Source: Acanthamoeba castellanii str. Neff (Eukaryota > Discosea > Longamoebia > Acanthamoebidae). Taken from it: a stretch of 64,000 nt of DNA. A program made the position numbers and the translations under genes. Under the pieces are notes generated by a model, which worked only from the letters and a program-made list of their open reading frames with translations, was not told the origin of the DNA and ran no database searches. The stretch covers positions 357,410 to 421,409 of the forward strand of contig NW_004457702.1 of assembly GCF_000313135.1 (NCBI RefSeq), given 5' to 3'. This document shows, in pieces, positions 44,983 to 56,270 of this stretch (position 1 is the stretch's first letter; each line of letters begins with the position of its first letter).

Positions 44983-47217
44983 CTACATGTTCTGCTTGTA
45001 GGTGCCGACCCCGTGGCCGTTGAGCTTGGCGAGGATGGTGAAGATGTCGCCTTTCTGGCCCGCGAGCGCGTAGACGGCGGTGTAGGTGCCGTCGCCATTG
45101 TCGTTGGTCTGAACCTCGCCCACCTCCGACGCGTCGCCGGTGGGACCCGCTATGTCGACGGTGAACTTGTCGCCGCCGAACGTCTTCTTGTCGCCGCGCC
45201 TGTCGCGGGCCTGGATGGTGAACGAAAACACGCCAAAGCCTGACGCGCTGTAGTCGGTGCCTTCCGTGCAGGGCACCGTGAAGGGCGCGCCTTGGATGGC
45301 GCCGCCCTCAAAGGTGACGGCGATGGTGTACTGGCCGGGCACGATGGGCTCGAACTGGACGGCGTAGGTACCGTCGCCGTTGTCGGTCACAGTGGCGGGC
45401 AGGTCGCCGTTGGGTGCGGCGATGGCCACCTCGAACTGGTCGCCGCCGTCGGTCCGCTGGACGCCGGCCTTGTCGACGGCGTGGATGACAAAGTGGCCCA
45501 TGTCGGTATCGACCAGGGCGACCAGGCCCGTACCCTCGGCCCAGCTCTTGCCGGCGTCGGGTGATGACTTGATGAACACGGTCACGGGCGACTCCTTGAT
45601 GGGCTCGCCGTGGAGCGTGACGTTGACCTGATAGTCGCCCGGCTCGGTCGGGGTGTACTGCACGGTGTAGGTGCCGTCGGCGTTGTCGGTAATGGAAGGC
45701 TGCACTTGGGCCGGCCCTTGGATGTCGACTTGGAACGGGTCGCCGCCATCGGTGCAGCGGTCACCGTCGGGGCTGTAGGCGTGGATGGTGAACACGCCCG
45801 GCTTGGTGGTCTGGCCGCCCACCAGGCCGGGACCCTCGGCGAACGACAGCGCGGCGCGGGCGCCCTCGATGAGCAGGCCGTAGGGGCTGCCCTTGATGGG
45901 CTCGCCGTCGAGGGTGACCTTGACGACGTAGCGGCCGGGAGTGGCTACCTGGTAGGCGCCGTCAAAGGTACCGTCCTGGTTGTCGGTCAGGGACGGCGCG
46001 GGCACGGCCTCGGGACCCTCGACCTGCACCTCATACTTGTCGCCGCCGGTCTTGATCTGCTGACCCTGGGCGTTGAAGGAGGTGACGCGGAACTGGGCCG
46101 GCTTCTTGGTCTGCGCGCCCTCGACTCCGGGGCCGGTGGCGACCGAGTGCCCGGCGGACGGACCGTCGATGTGGACGGTGTACGGGGAGTTCTTGATGGC
46201 CTCGTCGCGGAGCTTGATGGTGATGGTGTAGTCGCCGGGCTTGGTGACGGTGTAGTGCACGGGGTACTTGCCGTCACCGCCGTCGGTCACAGTGGGCTGG
46301 ATGTGGCCCTCGGGGCCGGCAATGGTCACCTCGAACTGGTCGCCGCCGGTGGGGAGCTCCTCGTCAAAGTAGTTCTTGGCCACGATGGTGAAGTCGGCCG
46401 ACTGGTAGGTGTCGGCGCGCTCTAGGCCCGGACCATAGGCGTAGCAGTGGGCCGGGTCGGCCGTGCGCTTCTTGCGGGCCAGCTCCTCGCGCTTGCGGTG
46501 CTCCTCCTCGCTGAGGTAGTTGCGGAAGGCGGAGAGGTAGGTCATGAGCGAGAGCTCGTCAGGGGTGTTGACCATGTCCTCGGGGTCGATGAGCCGGGCA
46601 ATGTTGAAGTGGTCGAGGGCGGTCTGCATGGCCTTCTCGAGGTCCTGGAGGGCGTCGTTGGTGAGGGCCGACATGTCCGTGGGGGTGAGCACGCCCGGCT
46701 GAACCGAGTCGCAGAGAGCGCTCAGCACGCGGCCGTCGCACCAGTTGGTGGTGAAGTTGACCACCGGCTTGTCGACGTTGTAGGGGGCGATCTGGGCGTT
46801 GACCCACTGGAGCAGCTCCCACTTGGGCGAGCCCTGGCCGATCATGTTGATCTGGTAGCGCAGAATGAGAGTCCAGATGAGGCCCAGGATGAGCTTGACC
46901 TTGCCGTCGACGATGTCCTCCGGGCCGATACCGACCAGCTGGAGGCCCTCGTCCTTGATGAACTTTACGGCGCGGCCGTTGTTCTCGAGGTAATGGTACC
47001 GCATGGTGGGCTTCAGGTTGATCTTACCCAGCGACTTGGACGAGATGATCTCGAGCAGGTTGCACAGGTTGATGCCGTTGGACAGACCAGTCTCGATGTC
47101 CTCCACCTTCATGCGCCTCTCCGCTAGGAACTGGTTGGCCCACCTGGTAAACGCCTTCTTCTGAACATCGACCCAGGTCTTGTCAGCCGGTGAGACGGCA
47201 TGTTGTTGTTGAGCCAT
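44983..47217 (-). CDS. Filamin/gelation factor (ABP-120-like actin crosslinker)
   Basis: Intronless, 744 residues. The ATG at 47215-47217 opens MAQQQHAVSPADKTWVDVQK. Two calponin-homology domains form the actin-binding head: FTRWANQFLAERRMKVEDI to LGLIWTLILRYQI, then WELLQWVNAQIAPY, NFTTNWCDGRVLSALCD to LMTYLSAFRNYL. After a basic hinge (HRKREELARKKRTAD) come five filamin Ig repeats, each opening like AYGPGLERADTYQ, ATGPGVEGAQTKK, AEGPGLVGGQTTK, AEGTGLVALVDT and TEGTDYSASGFG, and containing GGDQFEV and DNGDGTY motifs. Dictyostelium ABP-120 has six such repeats; the last ones there dimerise. The end GVGTYKQNM lacks an extra repeat. The expected role is an F-actin crosslinking dimer in the cortex. 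Confidence 0.95.
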   Translation of the reverse strand: MAQQQHAVSPADKTWVDVQKKAFTRWANQFLAERRMKVEDIETGLSNGINLCNLLEIISSKSLGKINLKPTMRYHYLENNGRAVKFIKDEGLQLVGIGPEDIVDGKVKLILGLIWTLILRYQINMIGQGSPKWELLQWVNAQIAPYNVDKPVVNFTTNWCDGRVLSALCDSVQPGVLTPTDMSALTNDALQDLEKAMQTALDHFNIARLIDPEDMVNTPDELSLMTYLSAFRNYLSEEEHRKREELARKKRTADPAHCYAYGPGLERADTYQSADFTIVAKNYFDEELPTGGDQFEVTIAGPEGHIQPTVTDGGDGKYPVHYTVTKPGDYTITIKLRDEAIKNSPYTVHIDGPSAGHSVATGPGVEGAQTKKPAQFRVTSFNAQGQQIKTGGDKYEVQVEGPEAVPAPSLTDNQDGTFDGAYQVATPGRYVVKVTLDGEPIKGSPYGLLIEGARAALSFAEGPGLVGGQTTKPGVFTIHAYSPDGDRCTDGGDPFQVDIQGPAQVQPSITDNADGTYTVQYTPTEPGDYQVNVTLHGEPIKESPVTVFIKSSPDAGKSWAEGTGLVALVDTDMGHFVIHAVDKAGVQRTDGGDQFEVAIAAPNGDLPATVTDNGDGTYAVQFEPIVPGQYTIAVTFEGGAIQGAPFTVPCTEGTDYSASGFGVFSFTIQARDRRGDKKTFGGDKFTVDIAGPTGDASEVGEVQTNDNGDGTYTAVYALAGQKGDIFTILAKLNGHGVGTYKQNM

Positions 47218-47494
47218 TCTATACTATACTATTACTGAACAAGAGCGGATTGTCTACTTCTTCCTCTCCTTCCGCTTCTTCTGAAGGTCCTTTCGATTTC
47301 GCACACACCCACCCCGCAGATCCTTACGAGCGGCCACTTCTCTTTCTTTGGGACGAGGACCCAAGAAAGGAGAAGTTGCGGTTTGTGCCTTACTCCGGCG
47401 ACTTATTGTTCTCCGGTTTCGCCCGCTTTTCTTGAATCATCAATCATCAATATTATCAATCATCAATCCGCCAATTCTCACCAAAGCATACAAA
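47218..47494. promoter_or_regulatory. Divergent upstream region of the filamin gene
   Basis: Roughly 280 bases upstream of the filamin start codon with a pyrimidine-rich stretch (TCTACTTCTTCCTCTCCTTC at about 47252) near the start, and a cluster of ATCATCAATnn repeats at about 47436-47466 upstream of a small ORF. No TATA box can be assigned with confidence. Confidence 0.3.
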
Positions 47495-47578
47495 ATGCCC
47501 TTTCAATTCGTTGGTGACGCATTCCAAAAATCGGAGGTCACTTCGAAGATGCCTGGCAGTGCCGCCTCCTACCGCTAA
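47495..47578 (+). CDS. Possible 27-residue small ORF
   Basis: ATG at 47495 in a favourable context (ACAAAATGCC), reading MPFQFVGDAFQKSEVTSKMP then GSAASYR and a TAA at 47578. It lies between the filamin promoter and tRNA-Ile, preceded by an A/T-rich leader. G/C-rich codons resemble the coding style of the genome, but the length is too short to be sure. It could also be a first exon, though no donor site fits. Confidence 0.3.
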   Translation: MPFQFVGDAFQKSEVTSKMPGSAASYR

Positions 47579-47646
47579 GCGAAGCTTTGAATGATGGACA
47601 AGGTGCGCAATCTGTAGTCACTAAATTAAAACCTGCCAAAAATGAT

Positions 47647-47719
47647 TGCCCCAGGTGAGGCTCGAACTCACGACCTCTGCGTTATAAGCACAGCGCTCTA
47701 CCAACTAAGCTACGAGGGC
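47647..47719 (-). tRNA. tRNA-Ile (anticodon UAU)
   Basis: Minus-strand cloverleaf: acceptor GCCCTCG against CTGGGGC; D region TAGCTTAGTTGGTAGAGC (A box); anticodon arm CTGTG-CTTATAA-CGCAG with TAT at 34-36; T arm GTGAG-TTCGAGC-CTCAC (B box). No intron, although tRNA-Ile(UAU) often carries one in other eukaryotes. Confidence 0.93.
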
Positions 47720-47938
47720 ATTTCTATCGCAATTATTCCCTAATCACGAAACCATGAATTACCTGTGACGCCACAACCCAGCCCCGTGGCCGGTTTTTAC
47801 CAGACGTCCCACCACCAAACAAGGGAAAGAGAATATAAAAAAATAAAGACCCTGCGGTGGCGGTCACTACAGAAAGAAGTGGTCGGGGAGACGTGTGGAA
47901 GAGCCCCCTTTGAATCGCAAACGTTTAAGATAGAAAGA

Positions 47939-49868
47939 ATGAGAATGGCGCAACCGCCATCCTTCATGGCCTTCTTCGCTGTGGTCTCTCTTCTTCTCGT
48001 CCTCTCCCCCTCTCTCACCCTCGGTACGGAGAAAATCATAATCTTAAGATGGAGAGGACCGTATGATGGTGGAAACTTCAGTGATCCTGGAAAGATGTCG
48101 GGCCAGATCAAGAGATGTGGAGGAGATGGAGAATCATCAGAAAGCAGAGGCTAACATGTTCGCCTCCTTGGCTGATCATTGCGAATCTCCCCCCCCCCAA
48201 CGCTATACAATACAGGCAAGGAGACATGTGCCACTTGTGAGTTCGTGGTAGGGCGAGCCCAGGGCGCTCTGAGTCTGGCCGGTACAGATTCGTCGATCGT
48301 CCTGAGCCGGGCCACCTCGAAGGCCATCCAGCACTCGGCCACGCCCCTCTCCTTCACCCTCGAATCGTGGGTCTACTTCGAGCAGACCGAGGAGCGCCTC
48401 TCCCAGCCCATCTTCGCGCGCTACCCGCGCACTGCCCCCATCCGGGGCAACTCCTTCGCCGAGTTCCTCCTCCAGCTGCAGAGCAATGGCAACCTCAACC
48501 TCTTCTTTGGCGGCGGCTGGGCCAACCCGAACCGCGTCGGGCTCGAGCTCGACTGCGGCTTCGACGCCTTGCGCCAGGGCGAGTGGACTCACGTGGCCCT
48601 CACGGTCGACACTCCGGCCGGGCAGGCCAACCCGGCCACGGTCCTGATCTACATCAACGGCCAACAGGTGTGCGGCTGGTCGTCGATGGACGGCGGCGTG
48701 TTCGACGGCACGCGACAGGTCATGCACGACCAGCCCTTCGCCATCGGCAACTACGAAGACATCGCCGAGGCCTGCGGCGGCGTCGCGCAGACGATGACCA
48801 CCGGCACTGTCGACGAGCTGCGCGTGTGGGCCGGCGCCCGCTCGAGCGTGGAGATCCTGGCCTGGTACGCCGACGTCGTGCCCGCCACCTCGGCCGGCCT
48901 CGTGGGCCAGTTCCACTTTGACCGCGAGCCGATCGAGCTCCTCGGCCAGCAGGCGTTCGACTCGTCGCCGACCGGGGCCAACGCGATGCTCACCGATGCC
49001 GGCCTGTGGATCCCCTCCACCGCGCCCATCCTGTCCACCGTCACCGTGGCCAACTTCCAGCTGACGCCGGTCAACTTCTACGCCTACGCGACCGACCCCA
49101 CCGACGGCTGGTTCGTGGTGCTGTCGGGCCTGCCCGGCGACGCCCAAAACGTGCTGTACCAGGACGCCCAGGGCCTTGTGCCCCTCCCGAGCGGCGCCAC
49201 CATCCTGACCGCCCCCAACGCCCGGTTCGTTTCCCAGCCCAAGTGAGCGTGTGAGTTCATAGGTAGTGCGGTCATGTCTGACGTCGTTTGTTGGTGTTGT
49301 TGTTGTTGGATCGACGTCCAGGAACCCCGTGGCCTACTTTAAGAGCACCAGCCCGAGGGGCGCTCAGGTGTCGGTCCCCTACACGCTGGCGTCGCGTGAC
49401 TCAAATGGCGACGAGCTCCTGTTCGACAGCACGCAGGTGGTGATCACGGTGGTGCCCAACGGGTGCGACGGGGCCGGAGGCAAGTTCGACCGCTGCGACG
49501 TGTGCAACGGCGACGGCAAGTGTTCGCCCTACGGCTGCGACGGCCAGGGCAACGAGCCCGACGACTGCGGCGACTGCAACGGCGACAACACCGGGTGCGC
49601 GTGTGCGCTCACTTCGTGGCGCAACCACACGGCGGCGGACATGGACGAGAGCCTGGCCTACGCCGAGCTGGCCGGGCTCGACCAGGTGGTCCAGCAGACC
49701 CAGGAGCTGCTGGACGAGGTCACGCAGCTGCTGCTGAGCGGCCACGGTGAGAACCAGGGCTTCACCTGCGCCACCTACACCGACGTGCTGGACAGGGTCA
49801 AGGCCCTGCAGACCAAAGCCAGGGCCTACAACCGCAACGCCCTCCACTTCCTCAACAGTCTCGAGTAG
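47939..49868 (+). CDS. Secreted LamG/concanavalin-like protein with a Cys-rich module
   Basis: Three exons. The ATG at 47939 opens a signal peptide (MRMAQPPSFMAFFAVVSLLL then VLSPSLTLG); after an intron the frame resumes at about 48212 with GKETCATCEFVVG. A LamG-type jelly-roll follows: LESWVYFEQTEERLSQPIF, GEWTHVALTVDTPAGQ, LIYINGQQVCGWSS and TVDELRVWAGARSSVEI, ending GLVGQFHFDR. After the 49245-49319 intron there is a calcium-binding-looking Cys/Asp module (CDGAGGKFDRCDVCNGDGKC; DDCGDCNGDNTGC at 49463-49598), then a helical tail ending NALHFLNSLE, TAG at 49866. Such extracellular lectin-like proteins bind glycans; the ligand here is unknown. Confidence 0.85.
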
Positions 49869-50071
49869 GCTCATCGTCACTCACAGCCTCTTCACCTCGA
49901 ACTCAGCCACCACTTCGCTTTCTCTTCTCTCACACACACGCCTGGGTCTGTGTACAGATCATGCCCCACCAACTACAGGCCCCTATTAATGATTTCATCA
50001 ATATAACAACATTAGCACAGTAAATAGTCTGCGTTTTGGAAGAAAGATACAAAGATGTTGATAAAGATAGG

Positions 50072-51974
50072 TCACTTGGTGGTGGCGTGGAGGTCTGGTC
50101 GTCGCCCGCGCAGCTCCTGCAGGGCAGCACGATAGCCGCGCCAGTTGAGTTTGAGGTCCTGCAGGGCTGGCGCGCCGTCGGCGAAGCACGCGAGGCCCGC
50201 TGGCGTGATGCCGCGGCAGTCCATGAGGTTGATAGTGGTCAGGGCCGGCAGGCCGCGCACGATGACCGCCAGCGCCGCGTCGTTGACGCCGGTCCCGTTG
50301 ATTTTGAGGTGTGCCAGCGATGATGCGAGGCCGCCACGGGCGTCGGCCGTGAGCGGCGACCAGTCGGTTATGCTGTGGCACTTGGTCAGCGCGAGGCTCG
50401 TGAGCGAGGGCAGCAGCCGACAGAGCGCGGCGAGCGCGGCGTCGGTGATCCAGACGCAGCCCGATACGTCGAGCTCGGTCAGCGATAACGGCGTCGGCGT
50501 CGTCGACATTGTCTCACCGTCCGCCGGGGCCGGCGCGCAGAAACTGTCGACAGAGACGCTGGCGTTGTTGGAGGCGATGAGGGACTCGAGGCGGGGCAGG
50601 CCGGTGAGCACCTGGCGGAAGGTCGCGCCCCTGACCAGCTGCGCGCAGCGGGACAGCTGGAGGTGCGTGAGCTCGGTGCAGCAGCGCACGATTTCCGCGA
50701 GCTGCGCGTCGTCGACGCTCGTGTAGTTGAGGTTGAGCGAGCGCAGCCCGGCGAGCGCGCCCAGCAGCTCGAACGGAACCGCCTTGTCGCTGCGGCAACC
50801 GGAAACATCCAACGATCTCAGCTGCGTGAGCTTGGCCAGGGACTGAAGCACGGGGTCGTCGCACGCTGTGGTGTTTTGTACAACACGGCCGTTATTAATT
50901 AATTTACCCACACTCACTCTCTCTCTCACACACACGCGCACACATTCTACACACACACGCACACGCACACGCACACAGGTGTATAAATGTAGTCTCTCTT
51001 TTAAAGAATTGTAACGTACTGGTCGCAGAGATACGCAACGAGACGAGTTGTGGAAGGTGTGAGGCCACCCCATCGACTAACCCTGCAACGCTCACTTTGA
51101 TACACTCGCTGAACGCATTTCACACCCACCACCACCACAAGCAGCAGCAGCAGCAGCAGCAGAAGAACGAGGTTAGAGCGATGACAAGATGACGACGACG
51201 ATGACGACAACAACACAGATCATCTTGTGTGCAGGGACCCCTACCCAATGTCCAGGAAGGTGATCTTGGAGCAGCCGCCGCAGATGTCGATGAGGTTCGA
51301 GTCCGTCAGCCCCACGCAGCCGTAGAGAACGAGAGATTCCAGGTTGGTGCACCTGTGTGACCAATGAGCACACTTCCGTGTGCTCGTGTGCGTGTCGTGT
51401 GCGTGTCGTGTCGTGAGAGTGTGTCGTGTGAAGCGAACCTCGCAATGCACGCAAAGCCATCATCTTCGACTCGAAAGTTGCAATGGAGGTTGAGTGAGGT
51501 CAAGCCTGTGGCGAGACCCTGTGGTGTGAAGAACAAGAACACACACGCAAGTAGGAAATCGACGTCGTCGTGTTGAGTGAGATCTGTGGCGAGTGGCGAT
51601 GTGATGATGTGGTGATGTGATGACGTGGAGGTAGAGGTACGGGCGTGGAGATGATGTGCTCGAGGAAGGCCCGCTTCGTGTGCGAGTACCCATAGAGGCT
51701 GAGCCGCGTGGTGTTGGGACCCAGCAGCCACCCCACGTTCCGGGGCAACAACAAGAAGTTGCGTACACCGTACCTGTTAGATGGAGATCGATGAGAGCTC
51801 AACAAATCAAATTGAAACTAACACCGTCGTAGAGAGAGAGTGAGGGATTGATGTAAATGGGTACCCCCACATCCGCTCCCGCAGGTCATCCGGAAGCAGG
51901 ACCTGGCCGGGGGGCGTCATCACCTTCTCATCAAGAAGGAGAGAAAGCAGACAGTACTCCCACAGCGTTCGCAT
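50072..51974 (-). CDS. Leucine-rich repeat protein (AMN1/F-box-LRR type)
   Basis: Five or so exons. The ATG at 51972-51974 (MRTLWEYCLLSLLLDEKVMT) follows an in-frame TGA. Exons carry NFLLLPRNVGWLLGPNTTRL, GLATGLTSLNLHCNFRVEDD (about 51530-51460), LVLYGCVGLTDSNLIDICGG (51330-51260), LPQLVSLRISATSTLQFF, then a long exon 50900-50072 with cysteine-containing LRRs: LRSLDVSGCRSDKAVPFELL, LTHLQLSRCAQLVRGATF, LTELDVSGCVWITDAALAAL, LTTINLMDCRGITPAGLACF. This repeat type (LxxLxLxxCxxITDxxL) is typical of F-box/AMN1 proteins that recruit substrates to SCF ubiquitin ligases. I see no clear F-box, so only a protein-binding role is safe. Confidence 0.8.
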
Positions 51975-52149
51975 CTTCTCCAGCACCGAGTAGTTTCAAT
52001 CTTCAAGCTACCAAATGCCGGCGCCAAAATCAAATCAGCGTTTCCAAATCAGAATTGCGAGGAAAACCCTCTCCAGAAGTCATTCAGCGAAGAGGTGTGG
52101 AGGTGTTTATAATTGCCCCCCCCCATGCAATACTCCACTAACTGGAAAG

Positions 52150-53634
52150 ATGGAACGGCAGGAGTCGGTTGACCTCGATGAAGCTGCTATCCAAGGTGCG
52201 CCCACAACCTACAGGTCATCCATCCATTCATCTTTTTCGGCGTAGTACGGACCTGTAATTTCTTCTTTTTTTCTGGTGTAGACGGGGTGCAGAAGGCGGC
52301 CGACGCTCTGCGCTACGCGACTGCCGTTCTGTTCACCTCTGGCGCCGGCCTGGGCGTCGACTCTGGCCTGCCCGACTTCCGGTACGGCTTCCGGGTCTTG
52401 TCGCGTAGGGTTGATGTTGGCCAGCCCTAACCCGTGTGGTGGTTGTTGGGGTCTGCAGCGGGCCGCAGGGCTTTTGGCGGGCGTACCCACCCATGAAGGA
52501 GATGGGCCTGGAGTTCTCAAGCATCAGCAACCCGGCCTGGTTCACCCAAGACCCCAAGTTCGCCTGGGGCTTCTGGGGTACGTGCTGGCGGGTGGTGTGT
52601 GTGTGTGTGTGTGTGACAGTGAGTTATGTCACCGCGGGGCTGATGGTGGTGCATGTCGTGTATACAGGCCATCGCTACGATCTATATACCAAGGCCGCGC
52701 CCCATGCGGGCTACCAGTTCATGCGCCAGCTGGGCGAGCGTATGCGGGACGGCTATTTCAGCTTCACCTCCAACGTGGACGGTCACTTCGCCCGGGTGTT
52801 CCCTGACGATCGCATCCTGGAGTGTCACGGGTACATTGCCGGCAAGCCATTGGAGTTGACCAAGCCAGCCCTTGAACTGTGCTTGCTATGTGGTGTCTAC
52901 GCCCATGTTCAGGTGCATTCACTACCTGCAGTGCTTCGATGACTGCAGCCCCGACCTGTGGGAAACCCAGCGGACGGTTGATGTGGAGAAGCTGCGCATC
53001 GACATGACCACCTTCAAGTGCGTGCTTTTACCCCTCCAACACCACAAAATGTCGCATTTGCCCGGCCCAGGGCTGACCCCGCGTCACAGGGCAATGGGTC
53101 CTCTTCCCGCTTGCCCCAAGTGCCACGGATTGGCTCGACCCAATGGTGCGCTCCGCAACAAGTCACACCTATCGGCAATCGGTTGTTGTGATTGTTTGCG
53201 CCCGACGCCTAGTCTGCTAACTGGTGCGCCGGGGACAGTGTTGATGTTCGGCGACTATGGGTGGAACGAAGATCGATTCGAAGTGCAGCTGGAGCACTAC
53301 GAGGCGTGGATGGCCTCCCTCAAGGAGAAGAAGGACACCCGCCTGGTGGTGGTCGAGATCGGCGCAGGTACGGTATCGCAGCGCACACGCACCACCGCAC
53401 ACACCACGCAGATTTCTTACCGCACACGCAGGTACGGGCGTGCCGACGGTGCGAAAGCAGAGCGAGCGGCGCGTAATGTCGTTCGAGGAGCGCTTCGGGA
53501 AGGGCTCGGCCGTGCTGATGCGGATCAACCCGAGGGACCACCACTGTCCCGCCACGGTGCCCTGCATCCCCATTCCGCTCGGCGGCCTCGACGCCCTCGC
53601 ACGCATCCAGGACGCCCTCCACCAACAGCAATAG
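52150..53634 (+). CDS. Sirtuin (Sir2-family NAD-dependent protein deacylase)
   Basis: Six or so exons. The ATG at 52150 (MERQESVDLDEAAIQ) splices to DGVQKAADALRYATAVLF. Family motifs in order: GAGLGVDSGLPDFRGPQGFW (52340-52470, across an intron), FTSNVDGHFARVF in place of TQNIDxLH (52775), ECHGY with the catalytic histidine (52820), two zinc-binding pairs (CFDDC at 52935; CPKCHGLARPNVLMFGD, CxxC at 53110, continued after an intron at 53238), and IGAGTGVPTVRKQSE for the NAD ribose site (53361-53462). The C-terminus holds NPRDHH and a hydrophobic strand. Divergence at the TQNID site places it outside SIRT1-7 proper; substrate class is unclear. Confidence 0.88.
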
Positions 53635-53928
53635 AGACTCCAGCGCCATACCAGTCCGTGTGGTATTGCAGCTGTGCTATGAATCACATGGCCTGGTTCG
53701 TTGACGTTGGCCTCTCACCCGTCGACAGTTCGAGGGTTCTGTGCAGGCAGCTGCAGAGCGCAACAAGCACGCGGTTGGTTGTGAACGAAGAAGGGAGCCC
53801 GAAAAACCTTTCGTCTAACTATTCCGCGTGGGAATCACACAGGACACCAACAGCAGACGAAGAAGAAGAGGACGACTAAAAGGAAACTATCTTTATAGGT
53901 CTGATATCACAGACAGGAGAGAGAGAGG

Positions 53929-56038
53929 ATGAAGTCACTGCTGTCCTCTTCGTTGGGGCGGCAGTCGCCCTCGTTCACGCAGAGGATGGAGGCCAAGAAG
54001 CGGCAGGAGGAGGAAGAGGAGGCGCGCAAGCGACGGCACTCATCGTCGCCCCATCACCATCAGCGATTGGGCCTTTCTTCTTCTTACAACGGCCCTTCGA
54101 CCCTTCGGTCCTTCCTCTACAGCAACTCCCCGTCAACTGCACAAACAAATGCACCCGACACGGCAACTAGCGATGAGGATTCCTCAATGGAAACGATGGT
54201 GGTAATAGAGGGCTTTCTAACGAAGCAGGGCCAACGATTCAAGACGTGGAAGAGGAGATGGTGCGTTGTACTCGCCGATCCCCCTGCGTCACGCAGCGGC
54301 ACGCCCAACGTAGAACGAGACGATCTCCAGGAAGATGGTGAACGGCAACCGCGACCACTTGGGCGAAAGGGCAAACTCTACTACGCCAAGCAGCCCCAGG
54401 TACAACCCACATTCACACAATCACGAATTCAATATTGATTTTACAGTATTTTATTTTATTCGATTTTGATTTTATTTTGGTGGTGCCTTTGTAGAGCCGC
54501 AGTTCTCGGGGCGAGGTGACGCTGGACCACTTCTCGGTGCTCGACATCAGCACAGGTACCACCAATCCGCCACCTTCCCACTTGTCGCCTCTCTCTTGTG
54601 CTAATCTTGCCTGGAAAATGGCGTTGTGCCCTGCAGGCAGCCTCGATGAGGAGGCGATGGCCCTGCTGCCCAGCGACCTGATGCCAACGGGCCACTGCTT
54701 CTGCGTGAACACGCAAAAGCGCGTTTACTACTTCTGTTGTGACACGGCGGAGGATCTGGTGAGATGGCAGCGCGCCCTCCAGTCGCTCATGCCCCACAAC
54801 CAGAACCGTGCGTGCCTCCTCTGCTCTCTCTTTTCGCGTGTGCGTTCCATCTTTGCTGATCCAACCGTCGGTCGGCACCAGCAGGATCGGACGACGACAT
54901 CCAGCAAAGGCAGCCGCGGCTAGAGCGGGAGGTGAGGCATCTCTTCCGAGACATCTGCGAGGTCATGCGCGACCACGACGTGGATGGCGGCAACGTCGAC
55001 GAGAATCATCACCACCACGACAACGACGACGACGGCAGCAGCAGCCACGTCAACGGCGATGACGACAGCGACCCCGAAGAGGCTGACTACGTGGCCAAGG
55101 GGAAGGAGGCGATCCGCGATGGCTCCTTCAGCCCCGGCAGCCAGAAGAAGAAGAAGGGGAACAGGAAGGAAGAGCAGCGGCGCGAGAAGGAGAGGGAGTG
55201 GCTGCGAGTGATCGAAGCCGAGGTGCAGCAGGCGGAAACGATCGAGGACGAGGACGAGCGACGGGAGGAGTGGGTGCGCCTCAAGCAGGCCCTCACCAAG
55301 GGCATGGAGCGGGCGCTGCTTCACTCCGACCGGCGGCGAGCGGAGCTCACCCTGCGCGCGGCAGCGGCCAAGGCGTCGTCGATGATGGCAGACGGCAGCA
55401 CCAGCACTAGCGACGAGAGCGAGGGAGAAGCCGCCAAGAAGCAAAAGAACGAAGAAGGCAAGGACCAAAAGAACGAAAGCGATGGCGCAGCTGCGGCGAA
55501 AGAGCGAAGGAGCGAGAGCGGCGCCGCGGGCCGGCGCCGCGAGGGGACGCGACGGGCGGGCGGCCGCGATGAAGACGACCAGGACGACGGGTGGAACTCC
55601 GACGGGTTCGACACGTCACGCGAGGCGACCCTAGCGCGCGAGATCATGGGGAAGCGAGGCGATGACAGTGGACACCGCGACGATGAGGGTCTATACGGCG
55701 ATGACAGCGACGGCGGCTTGGATGACCAGGGGAGTGACGACACCGAGGACGAAGAAGACGGTCTGCTCGAGTCGGACAAGCGGAGGCACGCGAAGCGGAA
55801 GCGGAAGAGCCGGCAGGGCCGAAAGAAGGCGCCCACGCGGCGCATCTACAGCTACGGCCAGGAGGAGAACATCGGGTTCGAGGGCGAACCCGAGACTGAG
55901 CAGTCGTTCGCCGGCGGTGGCGGCACCTATGGGACCTACGGCGCGCAACGAAAGAGCGGCGACGACGGCCACCAACGCGACTTTGATCCGACGAGGACCT
56001 CGTCCTCGTTCTCCTTCTGGTCCTGCTTCTGCTGTTGA
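53929..56038 (+). CDS. PH-domain protein with long charged tail
   Basis: The ATG at 53929 opens MKSLLSSSLGRQSPSFTQRM. A PH domain starts EGFLTKQGQRFKTWKRRWCV (54205), continues GKLYYAKQPQ, joins across an intron to SRGEVTLDHFSVLDIS, then GHCFCVNTQKRVYYFCCDTA and EDLVRWQRALQSL with the invariant tryptophan (54760). The KxnKxWKRRW loop fits phosphoinositide binding, as known for the fold. After another intron comes a His/Asp-rich stretch (NHHHHDNDDDGSS), a Lys/Glu coiled coil, and an Asp/Arg-rich region (GDDSDGGLDDQGSDDTEDEE). The protein ends SSSFSFWSCFCC, TGA at 56036. The terminal cysteine cluster could be lipidated; that is inference. Confidence 0.85.
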
Positions 56039-56270
56039 GCATCGTGGTGAGGGCGATCATGATTGTAAATTATACGGCTTCTTGGTATCTTGTTCTCGTT
56101 GAATGACGTCAGGAAACAAAGCGACCATCACCCCATAACCACGTTCGTGGAAGGCCAGGGCAGAAAGTGCGGTGGCAACTTCGGTTGAAGCTTCAATGCA
56201 CACGAGATTGAACTCATCTTGATTCGAAAGAAGAGGGTATCGGATAAGAGCGCGAGCGGCGTGGTTCACG

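Noticed and set aside
45610..46425. 271-codon plus-strand open frame
   Set aside because: Antisense shadow of the filamin repeats, where GC-rich third positions remove stop codons on the opposite strand.
53640..53880. C-terminal extension of the sirtuin in another frame (ending TADEEEEDD)
   Set aside because: The sirtuin frame stops cleanly at 53634 after a complete domain; reaching the other frame needs a splice with no good sites. Probably 3' UTR.
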